A DNA stretch of 64,000 bases from Saccharothrix sp. ALI-22-I. GTDB taxonomy: Bacteria > Actinomycetota > Actinomycetes > Mycobacteriales > Pseudonocardiaceae. This document shows, in pieces, positions 25,612 to 34,342 of this stretch. The stretch is taken from contig NZ_MTQP01000063.1 in assembly GCF_001984175.1 (NCBI RefSeq), positions 186,001 through 250,000 of the forward strand. Direction: 5' to 3'. The first letter of the stretch is position 1. The number at the start of each line of letters is the position of its first letter. The notes under the pieces were generated by a model, which ran no database searches, was not told the origin of the DNA, and saw nothing but the letters and a program-made list of their open reading frames with translations. A program made the translations under genes and the position numbers.

Positions 25612-26766
25612 GTGACCCTGCCGGAACCGGTGCGTGCGGAACTCGACCGCGTGACGCACGCGGTGCTGGTCGATTTCGCCGCGCTGGAGCAGGTGCGCCG
25701 CCGGTTCGACGAGGAGCAGGCCGCCGCGCTGTCGGGTTACCTGCGGGCCGCGCAGTCGGCGAACACCCTGCGCGCCTACCGCTCGGACTGGGTGGCGTGG
25801 GCGGCGTGGTGCGAGGCCGAGGGCCGGGTGGCGCTGCCCGCGGACCCGGTGGACGTCGCGGTGTACCTGGCGGTGGCGGCGGACACCACGAAGGCCGACG
25901 GCTCCCCCGCGTTCGGGCCGTCCACGCTGGAGCGCAAGGCCGCGGCGATCGCCGCCGTGCACGCCGCCGGCGGCCTGCCCTCCCCCACCCGCTCGGACGT
26001 GGTGCGGCTGACGTTGCGCGGTATCCGCCGCACCCGGCAGGCGCAGCCCAGGCGCAAGCGGCCGGTGCTGCTGAGCACGCTGGAGGCGTTGCTGGCGGAA
26101 CGGCCCGCGCCGGGCTGGCCGACGGGCCTGGCGCGCCGCCGTGACGCGCTGCTGCTGCTCGTGGGGTTCGCGGGCGCGTTGCGGCGCAGCGAGCTGGCCG
26201 CGGTGGCGTTGGAGGACGTCACGGTGGACGTGGACCCGCGCACGCTGGAGCCCCTGCTGCTGGTGGAGTTGGGCGTCACGAAGACCGACCAGACCGGCAC
26301 GCACCGGCAGCGGGTGGTGCTCCCCCGCGGCGCGCGCCGCCCGACGTGCCCGGTGTGCGCGTTCGCCGACTGGGTGGACGTGCTGACCGCGCCGGACCGG
26401 CGGGCGCTGCTGGAGGACGAGGGCGACGCGGAGCCGACGCACCGCTGCCACTCCTACCGGCCGGGTCCGCTGCGCGGTCCGCTGTTCCCGTCGGTGAGCA
26501 AGCACGGCCGGGTGGGCGAGCGGTCGATGTCGGACCGGGCGGTGTCGGACCTGGTGAAGCGGTACGCGCAGCGGGCGGGGCTGGACCCGGCGTTGTTCGG
26601 CGGGCACTCGCTGCGGGCCGGGTTCGCCACCCAGGCGGCGTTGGGCGGGGCGAGCGACCGGGAGATCATGCGGCAGGGCCGGTGGACCAACGCGCGCACC
26701 GTGCACCGCTACATCCGCACGGCGAACCCGTTGGAGGACAACGCCGTGACCCGCCTCGGACTGTGA
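25612..26766 (+). CDS. Tyrosine recombinase/integrase, orphan
   Basis: 384 residues with an N-terminal SAM-like core-binding domain (SANTLRAYRSDWVAWAAWCEAEGR) and a C-terminal catalytic domain. Catalytic residues are visible: Arg in GALRRSELAAV, Lys in GVTKTDQTG, the HxxR box HSLRAGF, Trp in GRWTNARTVHRY and the nucleophile Tyr in VHRYI. An insertion with CPVC and HRCHSY separates the Arg and HxxR boxes. Members of this type act on their own element or resolve chromosomes. No excisionase, replication or transfer genes and no clear attachment-site repeats flank it. The GTG at 25612 follows an AT-rich promoter-like stretch. Confidence 0.85.
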   Translation: MTLPEPVRAELDRVTHAVLVDFAALEQVRRRFDEEQAAALSGYLRAAQSANTLRAYRSDWVAWAAWCEAEGRVALPADPVDVAVYLAVAADTTKADGSPAFGPSTLERKAAAIAAVHAAGGLPSPTRSDVVRLTLRGIRRTRQAQPRRKRPVLLSTLEALLAERPAPGWPTGLARRRDALLLLVGFAGALRRSELAAVALEDVTVDVDPRTLEPLLLVELGVTKTDQTGTHRQRVVLPRGARRPTCPVCAFADWVDVLTAPDRRALLEDEGDAEPTHRCHSYRPGPLRGPLFPSVSKHGRVGERSMSDRAVSDLVKRYAQRAGLDPALFGGHSLRAGFATQAALGGASDREIMRQGRWTNARTVHRYIRTANPLEDNAVTRLGL

Positions 26767-27053
26767 GCAAGGGCGCACGGTCCGTCGTTAACTTCTAACA
26801 CGTGCGGTCCTTCCGGGCGGGACCGAACAGTCCAACGGGTTAGGGCACCCGCCCGATTGCACCGTTTGTTTCCACGGTGTTTCCACATAGTTTGAGCTGC
26901 GGTTTTAACGGCATCGCGGTGCGCAGGCGGCGAGCTGACCTGCCCGGGCCGCCGCGACACCGCCGTACGCCCACCCCTCGGGAGGGCATTCACCCGCGCA
27001 TCGACGCCCATACGATCGTCCCAGAGTTGGCCGCCCGCCCCGGCCAGACACAC

Positions 27054-27092
27054 CGTGGCCCCCGGACTACCCTGCACTGTCCGGGGGCCACG
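27054..27092. terminator. Strong bidirectional hairpin
   Basis: A perfect 14-bp stem (CGTGGCCCCCGGAC and its complement) with an 11-nt loop, between the convergent recombinase and phosphatase genes. It has no U-tract, as is common for actinobacterial terminators. The remainder of the 350-bp gap (26767-27115) contains only a weak 6-bp hairpin near 26805-26825. Confidence 0.75.
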
Positions 27093-27115
27093 CGCTGCTT
27101 GTCCGAGTGGGTCTT

Positions 27116-27826
27116 TCAGGCGCCGGTGGTGCCGCCCACGACGGCGTCGGAGGACGGCGGCTCGTCGGTCTTCTCCGGTGCACCCTTCTCCGGTGCGGGC
27201 GCGAGGCCGGACAGGTCGCCGCCGTTGTCGTTGACGCGCAGCACGAACGGCCGGGTCTCGGTGTACTGGACGACCGACACGGACGCGGGGTCGACCACGA
27301 TGCGCTGGAACCCGTCGAGGTGCACGCCGAGCGCGTCGGCGAGCAAGGCCTTGATGACGTCCCCGTGGCTGCACACCAGCCACACGGCGCGGGGGCCGTG
27401 TTCGGCGGTGATGCGGGCGTCGTGGGCCCTGACGGCGGCCACGGCGCGGGCTTGGACGGCGGCGAGGCCTTCCCCGTCGGGGAACACGGCCGCGGACGGG
27501 TGCTGCTGCACGACCGTCCAGAGGGGTTCCTTGAGCAGGTCGTTGATCGCGCGGCCGGTCCACTGGCCGTAGTCGACCTCGGCGAGGTCGGGTTCGACGC
27601 TCGGGTCGATGCCGCGTTCGGCGAGCAGGGGTTCGAGGGTCTGCCGGCAGCGTTCCAGCGGTGAGGTCACCACGTCGCTCAGGGGGATGCCGGAGAGCCG
27701 GTCGACCAGGGCCTTGGCCTGGTCCTCGCCCCGGTCCGACAGCCGCACCCCGGTCTGGCGGCCCGCGAGGACGCCCGATCCGTTGGCGGTGGACCGGGCG
27801 TGTCGCAGCAGGATGACGGTAGCCAC
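27116..27826 (-). CDS. Histidine phosphatase (phosphoglycerate mutase-like) family protein
   Basis: 236 residues of the histidine phosphatase superfamily. The catalytic LLRHARSTAN motif is at residues 6-15, the second arginine in TSPLERCRQT, the acidic residue in DYGQWTGR, and the second catalytic His in VCSHGDVIKALLAD. The C-terminal ~35 residues are Pro/Glu-rich and probably disordered. The subgroup with DYGQWTGR is common in actinobacteria beside uppP and of uncertain substrate. It lies 9 bp after uppP and is the last gene of a three-gene minus-strand operon. Confidence 0.9.
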   Translation of the reverse strand: MATVILLRHARSTANGSGVLAGRQTGVRLSDRGEDQAKALVDRLSGIPLSDVVTSPLERCRQTLEPLLAERGIDPSVEPDLAEVDYGQWTGRAINDLLKEPLWTVVQQHPSAAVFPDGEGLAAVQARAVAAVRAHDARITAEHGPRAVWLVCSHGDVIKALLADALGVHLDGFQRIVVDPASVSVVQYTETRPFVLRVNDNGGDLSGLAPAPEKGAPEKTDEPPSSDAVVGGTTGA

Positions 27827-27835
27827 GGGGCCACC

Positions 27836-28663
27836 CTATGTGGCGTTGATGAGCCCCATGGACAGCAGCCCCATCAGGACGATGCCGAGCATCAGCCGGT
27901 ACCAGACGAACGCCGAGTAGCTGTGCTTGGACACGTAGCGCAGCAGCCAGGCGATGGTGGCGTAGCCGACGCCGAACGCGATGACCGTGGCGACGATCAT
28001 CTGCGGCACGGACGCCGCGTTGGGCTCGCCACCCCGGTCGAGCACGTCGGGGATGCTGAAGATGCCGGCGCCGAACACGGCGGGCAGGGCCAGCAGGAAC
28101 GAGTAGCGGGCGGCGGCGGCGCGGTCCAGGCCGAGGAACAGGCCCGCGGTGAGGGTGCCGCCGGAGCGGGACACGCCGGGGATCAGCGCGAGGGCCTGGG
28201 CCAGGCCCATGCCGACGGCGTCGGTGAGCTTGAGCCGGGAGCGCAGGTGCTGGGCGAAGTGGTCGGCCACGCCGAGCAGCAGGCCGAACAGCACCAGCAC
28301 GGTGGCGGTGATCCACAGGTTGCGGAACGAGGACCGGATCTCGTCCTTGAACAGGTAGCCCAGCACGCTGATCGGGACGGACCCGATGATGACGTACCAG
28401 GCCATCCGGTAGTCGTCGGTGGCCCGCGCGGCCTTGCTGAACAGTCCGCGGAACCAGGCCGCGATGAAGTTGCCGATGTCCTTGGCGAAGTAGATCAGCA
28501 CCGCGACTTCGGTGCCCAGCTGGATGACCGCGGTGAACGACGCGCCCGCGTCGTTGCCGAAGAACAGTGTGCTGACGATCCTGACGTGCGCCGACGAGGA
28601 AATGGGCAGGAATTCCGTAAGTCCTTGGACCAGTCCGAGGACAAGGGCCTGCAACCAGCTCAA
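27836..28663 (-). CDS. uppP: Undecaprenyl-diphosphatase UppP (BacA)
   Basis: 275 residues with about eight membrane helices and both family signatures: QGLTEFLPISSSAH near residue 14 and PGVSRSGGTLTAGLFLG near residue 160. UppP dephosphorylates undecaprenyl pyrophosphate at the membrane to recycle the lipid carrier for peptidoglycan and arabinogalactan synthesis, and gives bacitracin resistance. Its ATG overlaps the stop of the upstream oxidoreductase gene by 4 bp. Confidence 0.97.
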   Translation of the reverse strand: MSWLQALVLGLVQGLTEFLPISSSAHVRIVSTLFFGNDAGASFTAVIQLGTEVAVLIYFAKDIGNFIAAWFRGLFSKAARATDDYRMAWYVIIGSVPISVLGYLFKDEIRSSFRNLWITATVLVLFGLLLGVADHFAQHLRSRLKLTDAVGMGLAQALALIPGVSRSGGTLTAGLFLGLDRAAAARYSFLLALPAVFGAGIFSIPDVLDRGGEPNAASVPQMIVATVIAFGVGYATIAWLLRYVSKHSYSAFVWYRLMLGIVLMGLLSMGLINAT

Positions 28664-29709
28664 CTACCCACTCCTGCCAGATCCAGAGCTTCGGTCGCCG
28701 TGCGTAGCGCGGCGATCCCCTGTTCGAGATCTTGCAGCATGGGCGAAAGGGTGAGTGTGGTGACCCCCGCTTCGGCGTAGGCGCGCATCCGTTCGGCGAT
28801 GCGTTCCCTGGGGCCGAGCAGGGAGACGGCGTCGAGGAAGTCCACCGGCAGGGCGGCCATCGCGCCGTCGTAGTCGCGGGCGAGGTAGCGCTCCTGCACC
28901 TCCGCGGCCTCGGCGGGGAAGCCCATGCGCGCGGCGAGGTTGTTGTAGAAGTTCTTCTGCCTGCTGCCCATGCCGCCGACGTAGAGCGCGGCGTAGGGGC
29001 GGACGTGGTCGGCGCAGGCGCGCCAGTCGTCGCCGACGAACAGCGGCACGGTGGGCACGATGTCGAACCCGTCGAGGGTCTTGCCCGCCTTCTCGCGGCC
29101 GGCCTTGAGCGCGGTGAGGGAGTCGGCGGAGTGCTCGGGGGAGAAGAAGATCGCGAGCCAGCCGTCGGCGATCTCGCCGGTCAGCTCGACGTTCTTGGGG
29201 CCGATGGAGGCGAGGTAGATCGGGAGGTGTTCGCGCACCGGGTGCACGGTGAGGGTGAGGGCCTTGCCGGGGCCGTCGGGCAGCGGCAGCGTGTAGTGCT
29301 CGCCCTCGTAGCGCAGCCGCTCGCGGCGAAGCGCGGTGCGCACGATGTCGACGTACTCGCGGGTGCGGCCCAGGGGCTTGTCGAACCGCACGCCGTGCCA
29401 GCCCTCCGACACCTGCGGCCCGGACACGCCCAGGCCGAGCCGGAACCGGCCGCCGGACAGCGAGTCAAGGGTGGCGGCGGTCATCGCGGTCATCGCCGGT
29501 GTCCGCGCCGGGATCTGCAGGATCGCGCTGCCGACGTCGACGCGTTCGGTCTGCGCGGCCACCCACGCCAGGACCGTGGGGGCGTCGGAGCCGTAGGCCT
29601 CGGCGGCCCACACCACCGAGTAGCCCAGTCGGTCGGCTTCCCTGGCCAGTTCGAGGTTCGCGGCGTCGTTGCCCGCGCCCCAGTACCCGAGGTTCAGTCC
29701 CAGTCGCAC
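28660..29709 (-). CDS. LLM-class F420-dependent oxidoreductase
   Basis: 349 residues of the luciferase-like monooxygenase TIM barrel: LNLGYWGAGNDAANLELAREADRLGYSVVWAAEAYGSD, LGLGVSGPQVSEGWHG, YLASIGPKNVELTGEIADGWL and the C-terminal ITLT-like strand. The arrangement matches F420-dependent actinobacterial members that reduce or oxidise small substrates using coenzyme F420. The precise substrate is unknown. It is the first gene of an operon with uppP and the histidine phosphatase, an arrangement seen in many actinobacteria. Confidence 0.9.
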   Translation of the reverse strand: MRLGLNLGYWGAGNDAANLELAREADRLGYSVVWAAEAYGSDAPTVLAWVAAQTERVDVGSAILQIPARTPAMTAMTAATLDSLSGGRFRLGLGVSGPQVSEGWHGVRFDKPLGRTREYVDIVRTALRRERLRYEGEHYTLPLPDGPGKALTLTVHPVREHLPIYLASIGPKNVELTGEIADGWLAIFFSPEHSADSLTALKAGREKAGKTLDGFDIVPTVPLFVGDDWRACADHVRPYAALYVGGMGSRQKNFYNNLAARMGFPAEAAEVQERYLARDYDGAMAALPVDFLDAVSLLGPRERIAERMRAYAEAGVTTLTLSPMLQDLEQGIAALRTATEALDLAGVGS

Positions 29710-29847
29710 GAACCGGGACCCTACCCGCCGGTAACCTGGTTGGCCAAGGCGGTCCCGGGCATGCCGTCCCCGATCGTGGCGAGATTCGCCCTTGACAAGC
29801 GCGTGCCACGAGCGACCGGAAGTCGATCAGCCCTTAGGCTCCCCCGC

Positions 29848-30813
29848 GTGGAACAGCGATACCTCGGGCGCAGCGGACTGCGGGTCTCCCGGATCGCCCT
29901 GGGCACGATGACCTGGGGTCGCGACACCGACGCGGACGAGGCGGCGACCCAGCTGCTGGCGTTCACCGAGGCGGGCGGCACGCTGGTGGACACCGCCGAC
30001 GTGTACGTGGAGGGCGAGAGCGAGCGGATTCTCGGCGGGCTGCTGGGCGAGGTGGTGCCGCGCGAGGAGCTGGTGATCGCGACGAAGGCGGTGGCGCGGC
30101 GCAACGACGGCCCGTTCGGCGGCGGCGCGTCGCGGGGCGCCCTGCTGCACGCGTTGGACGGGTCGCTGCGCCGGTTGGGCGTGGAGCACGTGGACCTGTG
30201 GCAGCTGCACGCGTGGGACCCGAACGTGCCGCTGGAGGAGACGCTGTCGGCGTTGGACACGGCGGTGGCGTCGGGCCGGGCCCGGTACGCGGGGGTGTCG
30301 AACTACTCGGGCTGGCAGTTGGGCACGGCGGCGGCGCTGCCGGGGCACACGCCGCTGGTGTCCACGCAGGTGGAGTACTCGCTGCTGGAGCGGGGCGTGG
30401 AGCGGGAGGTGGTGCCGGCGGCGGAGCACCACGGGATCGGGCTGCTGCCGTGGGCGCCACTGGGTCGGGGCGTGTTGACCGGGAAGTACCGCAACGGCAC
30501 GCCGTCGGATTCACGGGGCGCGTCGGCGCACTTCGCCGGGTACGTGGAGCAGCACCGCACGGAGCGGGCGGCGCGGATCGTGCAGGCGGTGGCGACGGCG
30601 GCGGACGGGTTGGGCACGAACGCGCTGTGCGTGGCGCTGGCGTGGGTGCGGGACCGGCCGGGGGTGGTGGCGCCGGTGGTGGGCGCGCGGGACACCGGGC
30701 AGCTGTTGGGGTCGCTCGCGGCGGAGGAGTTGACGTTGCCGCCGGCGATCCGGGCGGCGTTGGACGACGTGAGCGCGGTGGAGTTCGGCTATCCGGAACG
30801 GCCGATGGGCTGA
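29848..30813 (+). CDS. Aldo/keto reductase
   Basis: 321 residues of the NADPH-dependent AKR TIM barrel: RYLGRSGLRVSRIALGTMTWG, the catalytic Asp/Tyr segment VDTADVYVEGESERILGG, Lys in VIATKAV, His in WQLHAWD, GVSNYSGWQL, and the cofactor-binding C-terminal ARDTGQLLGSL. The catalytic Asp-Tyr-Lys-His tetrad is present. The GTG at 29848 begins the barrel; the frame upstream is the antisense of the oxidoreductase. It is divergent from that gene with about 138 bp between starts. Confidence 0.9.
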   Translation: MEQRYLGRSGLRVSRIALGTMTWGRDTDADEAATQLLAFTEAGGTLVDTADVYVEGESERILGGLLGEVVPREELVIATKAVARRNDGPFGGGASRGALLHALDGSLRRLGVEHVDLWQLHAWDPNVPLEETLSALDTAVASGRARYAGVSNYSGWQLGTAAALPGHTPLVSTQVEYSLLERGVEREVVPAAEHHGIGLLPWAPLGRGVLTGKYRNGTPSDSRGASAHFAGYVEQHRTERAARIVQAVATAADGLGTNALCVALAWVRDRPGVVAPVVGARDTGQLLGSLAAEELTLPPAIRAALDDVSAVEFGYPERPMG

Positions 30814-30958
30814 CGGGCTGATTCGGGCGTCCTGTCCGAAACGGTCGGGTTTGGGCGCGAAAGCCCCGAGTGGGCGGATTATCACTTTCCGTGATGGAAT
30901 TTGTGACTTCCGTGACCCGGCGTCACCGGCTGGGCCGGATGGGGGCTACTTTCGCCCT

Positions 30959-31693
30959 GTGCGTGAATCGAGTGGTGAGCCGACCGCGGTGACGCGGCGG
31001 CGGTTGTTCGGCATCACGGCTGGGACCGCGGCGACCTTGATGGCCGCCGGGGCGCCCGCATCGGCCCGGACGGGATCTTCCGTCCCGGGGGCCACCTCCC
31101 TCGACGCGGAAAGCGCCTGGCGCATGCTCGCGGAGGGCAACCAGCGGTTCGTCACGGGCCACCAGACCCATCCGCACGAGTCGCTGAACTGGCGGGAGTC
31201 GCTGGTCGCGGGCCAGCACCCGTTCGCGGTGATCCTCGGGTGCGCGGACTCGCGGGTGCCGCCGGAGTTGGTGTTCGACGAGGGTCTGGGCGACCTGTTC
31301 ACCATCCGCGCGGCGGGCGAGGTGCTGGACAACAGCGTGCTGGGCAGCGTCGAGTACGCGCTGGAGCACCTGGGCGTGCCGCTGGTGGTCGTGCTGGGCC
31401 ACGCGAAGTGCGGCGCGGTGTCGGCGACGGTGGACGTGGTGCGGGGCCGGGCGGAGGTGTCGGGTGAGGTGAGCACGCTGGTCCGGTCGATCGAGCCGGC
31501 CGTGCTGTCCACGCCGCCGGACGCCGACGAGGCGCGGTTCCTGGCCACCGCGGTGGACAACCAGGCCAAGCGGGTGGCGTCGCTGATGCAGGAGCGGTCG
31601 GCGACGATCCGCACGGCGGTGGCCGAGCACGGGGTGAAGGTGGTGGCGGCCAGTTACCAGCTCGACACCGGCAAGGTCACCCGCCTGACGTGA
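30959..31693 (+). CDS. Exported beta-class carbonic anhydrase
   Basis: About 244 residues. A twin-arginine signal (TRRRLFGITAGTAATLMAAG, then APASA) precedes a complete beta-carbonic-anhydrase domain: ILGCADSRVPPE (zinc Cys and the Asp-Arg pair), TIRAAGEVLD, and VVLGHAKCGAVSA (zinc His and Cys). It hydrates CO2, here outside the membrane. Tat-exported beta-carbonic anhydrases are known in actinobacteria. The start is uncertain between GTG 30959 and GTG 30989; the latter places the RRR only two residues from the start. Confidence 0.9.
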   Translation: MRESSGEPTAVTRRRLFGITAGTAATLMAAGAPASARTGSSVPGATSLDAESAWRMLAEGNQRFVTGHQTHPHESLNWRESLVAGQHPFAVILGCADSRVPPELVFDEGLGDLFTIRAAGEVLDNSVLGSVEYALEHLGVPLVVVLGHAKCGAVSATVDVVRGRAEVSGEVSTLVRSIEPAVLSTPPDADEARFLATAVDNQAKRVASLMQERSATIRTAVAEHGVKVVAASYQLDTGKVTRLT

Positions 31694-31747
31694 GGCGTGG
31701 TGTCGGGCGCGCTGTCGGGGCGCGCCCGCCGTCGGATCGGTGCCCGG

Positions 31748-32821
31748 TCAGATGAGGACCTCGTCGATGCGCCGGAACCATTCGCGGACGCCGCCGAGCT
31801 GGTCTTCCAGCCAGGTGGCGACATCGGCGGCGAGGTCGAGCGCGCGGGGTGTGCGGACGCGGCCGGCGAGGTGTTCGACGAGGGTCTGGATGCGCCGCAC
31901 GGGCGGCGGGTGGTTGCCCGCGAACGGCACGGCCAGGCCGAGTTCGTCGGCGAGCCGGTCGGTGACCTCGTGCAGGAACAGCACCAGCAGCACCGCCCCG
32001 ACCAGGCACGGTTCGTGCGCGTCGAGTTCGCGGGGGCCGAGGTCGTCCAGGGTGTGCAGCATGATCGTGGCGGCGAGGCGGTCGGCGTCGTGTTCGCGGG
32101 GCCAGCCGACGGACTGGGCGTCGAGGGCGCCGACGGGTGTGTGGGGGTCGGTGCGGCGCTGGGCGTGGACCAGGTGTCCGGCCAGCACGTGCCCGACCTC
32201 ATGGGCGAGCACGAACTGGGTGGCGCGCCGGGCCATCAGCCCGACCAGCGCGAGGCGTTGTCCGGACAGTTCGGGCAGCGGCCGGGCCTGGACCGCCCCG
32301 TTGCCGTAGAAGTGGGCGTTGACGGCCTCGGCCAGCGCGTAGGACGCCTGTTCGGAGGTCAGCAGGGGTGTGCCGTAGTTGGGCAGCGCGCCGGTCATGA
32401 TCTTCAACACGGCGCCGAGCAGGTCCAGCAGCGAGGTGTTGACCAGGACGAGGACCCCGCGGCCGGGCACGGGGACACTGAGCGCGTCGAGGGTGCCGGT
32501 GGGGAACACGCCCGCGAACACCGGTGTGTCGACGGGGTGGCCGGCGGTGCGGGCCAGGTGCAGCACCTCGGGTTGCAGGGCGTCGAGGGTGCGTTGCCGG
32601 TCGTGCAGGTGTTCGGGCTGGTAGGCGGCGGGCCGGACGCGCACGTCGACCAGGCGCGCGAGCCTGCCGGGCAGCGGATCGGCGGCCACCTGGGTCCACG
32701 TGTGGTAGCGCGCGGCGGTGTCGGCGACACCGTCCCGGTGGTCCCGGTGGTCGAGGTGGTCGACCACCCGCCGGTCCCTCAGCAGTTGCACGTGCCTGTT
32801 GCGCAGCTCCTCGACCGTCAT
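31748..32821 (-). CDS. Putative HEXXH zinc metallopeptidase
   Basis: 357 residues. An internal LAHEVGHVLAGH segment is a HEXXH-type zinc motif, and a downstream REHDADRLAA with conserved Glu/Asp would provide the third ligand, as in M48-like or IrrE-like families. No signal peptide or membrane helix is obvious. The N-terminal third is His/Arg/Asp-rich. The GTG/ATG at 32821 starts MTVEELRNRH. It converges with the carbonic anhydrase gene. Substrate and role are unknown. Confidence 0.75.
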   Translation of the reverse strand: MTVEELRNRHVQLLRDRRVVDHLDHRDHRDGVADTAARYHTWTQVAADPLPGRLARLVDVRVRPAAYQPEHLHDRQRTLDALQPEVLHLARTAGHPVDTPVFAGVFPTGTLDALSVPVPGRGVLVLVNTSLLDLLGAVLKIMTGALPNYGTPLLTSEQASYALAEAVNAHFYGNGAVQARPLPELSGQRLALVGLMARRATQFVLAHEVGHVLAGHLVHAQRRTDPHTPVGALDAQSVGWPREHDADRLAATIMLHTLDDLGPRELDAHEPCLVGAVLLVLFLHEVTDRLADELGLAVPFAGNHPPPVRRIQTLVEHLAGRVRTPRALDLAADVATWLEDQLGGVREWFRRIDEVLI

Positions 32822-32991
32822 CGCGACGCCTCCCCGTTCACTGGGGATAGTCGTCGTGAAGCGCTCCGGGGTACGGGTGATGACCGACTATCACCTTCCC
32901 AGACCAACGACAACACCCGCCCCCTGCGTGACGATGACGGTCCGGTGATGGATGCTGGGAGGGCTGGACGGGTTGACTGGGAGGTCCGACG

Positions 32992-33954
32992 TTGCGCCGA
33001 CTGGCGGCGGTAGTGCTCACCGGGGCCGTGGTGGTCTCGGGGTGTGCGACCGAGGAGAGCCCGAGCGATCCGTTGCAGGTGGCCGCGAGGCTGGAGCCGG
33101 CCCGGCCGGCCGTGTCGCCGGAGCAGTCCGCCGCGCCGGAGGGTCGGATCGTGCCGCTGGGGCGGGCGACGGCGGTGGCGGTCGCGGGCGGACGTGTGGC
33201 GGTGGCGTTGACCGATCCCCCGTCGGTGGCCCTGTACCCGGTGGACCCGGTGGGTGACCCGGTCGTGGTGTCCCTGCCCGGTCCGGCGGAGCGGCTGGTG
33301 GCCGCGGGCGACGCGGTGGAGGCGGTGGTGCCCGCCGGTGTCGTGGTGACCGTGCGGCCCGACGGGACGACGTCGCAGCGCGCCGTGGACGGCGGCCCGG
33401 TGGACATCGCCCGGGTGGACGGCCGGACCCTGGTGGCGCAGCGCGACGCCCGGCAGGTGAGCGTGGGCGACCACGTGGTGCGCGGTATCTCCAGCCCGGA
33501 CCGGCTGGTCGCGGCGGGCGGCGCGGCAGTGGTGCTCGACCGGCCGCGCAGCGCGGTGTTCGACCTGGATCCGACGGCCGACGGCCCGGGTGCGGGGTTG
33601 CGCGCGGGCGAGGGCGCGACGAACGCGGTGGCCGACCGGTTCGGCCGGGTGTGGGTGGTGGACACGCGCGGCGGTGAGCTGATGGCGTTCTCCACCGGCC
33701 CGTTGATCATGCGGTTGCGCTACCCGCTGCAGGGCGCGCCGTACGGGATGGTCTACGACGAGACGCGCGACCTGGTGTGGATCACCCTCACCGAGCGCAA
33801 CGAGGTCGTGGCGTTCGACGTGGCCGGCGCCGAGCCGGTGGAGCGGCACCGGTTCGCCACGGTCCGCCAGCCGGACTCGGTGGCGGTTGATCCAGCCAGC
33901 GGGCGCGTGTTCGTCGCGTCCGGGGACGGCCGAGGGATGCAGGTGATCGGATGA
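32992..33954 (+). CDS. Lipoprotein with YncE-like beta-propeller
   Basis: 320 residues starting with a TTG codon. The lipoprotein signal peptide (MRRLAAVVLTGAVVVSGC) has its lipobox Cys at residue 18. The mature part has repeated propeller-like strands (VAVALTDPPSVALYPVDP, VAQRDARQVSVGDHVVRG, GYDETRDLVWITLTERNEVVAFDV, SVAVDPASGRVFVASGDG). Such exported propellers usually bind partners rather than catalyse. Its stop overlaps the next gene's ATG (ATGA), and the pairing with the following short DUF5703-type gene is conserved in related actinomycetes as far as I recall. Confidence 0.85.
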   Translation: MRRLAAVVLTGAVVVSGCATEESPSDPLQVAARLEPARPAVSPEQSAAPEGRIVPLGRATAVAVAGGRVAVALTDPPSVALYPVDPVGDPVVVSLPGPAERLVAAGDAVEAVVPAGVVVTVRPDGTTSQRAVDGGPVDIARVDGRTLVAQRDARQVSVGDHVVRGISSPDRLVAAGGAAVVLDRPRSAVFDLDPTADGPGAGLRAGEGATNAVADRFGRVWVVDTRGGELMAFSTGPLIMRLRYPLQGAPYGMVYDETRDLVWITLTERNEVVAFDVAGAEPVERHRFATVRQPDSVAVDPASGRVFVASGDGRGMQVIG

Positions 33955-34166
33955 CGAGCGACGGGGTGGTCGACGGGGATTGGGAGTACCGGCCGCTGCG
34001 GCTGCCGGCCGGTGTCTCCCGTCGCACGGCGACGACGCAGCTGACGATCCACGCGGAGTTCGCGGGGTGGGAGTTGTCGCGGACGTTGCTGTTCGGCGAC
34101 GGCTCCCGCAAGGTGTGGCTGCGCCGCAAGCGCACGGCCGCCGTGATGCCGGGCGTGATCACCTAG
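33951..34166 (+). CDS. Small conserved protein, DUF5703-like
   Basis: 71 residues: WEYRPLRLPAGVSRRTATTQLTIHAEFAGWELSRTLLFGDGSRKVWLRRK. It reads as a compact beta-sheet protein with a basic end and no signal peptide. It is translationally coupled to the propeller lipoprotein gene by ATGA. The function is unknown; the DUF assignment is from recall. Confidence 0.75.
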   Translation: MTSDGVVDGDWEYRPLRLPAGVSRRTATTQLTIHAEFAGWELSRTLLFGDGSRKVWLRRKRTAAVMPGVIT

Positions 34167-34276
34167 GTCGGGTCCGACGGCGGTCCGGTGGCGTCATCGC
34201 TTCGGCGGTGACGGCGGACCCGTCCGGCCTGCCGCGCCGCCTCCGATCCGGGTTTGCGGCCGGGTTTTGCGGGGCC

Positions 34277-34314
34277 GGGTCGCGGACCACCGGAGTCCCG
34301 ATGGTCCGCGACCC
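34277..34314. terminator. Bidirectional hairpin between convergent genes
   Basis: A perfect 13-bp stem (GGGTCGCGGACCA and its complement) with a 12-nt loop, placed 110 bp after the DUF5703-like gene and 28 bp before the 3' end of the opposing phosphotransferase gene. Confidence 0.8.
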
Positions 34315-34342
34315 ACCCCCTAGTGGCGGGAACGGATGCCGG

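Noticed and set aside
25612..27092. Prophage or integrative element around the tyrosine recombinase
   Set aside because: There are no phage, plasmid or transfer genes, no tRNA, and no direct repeats bounding the region.
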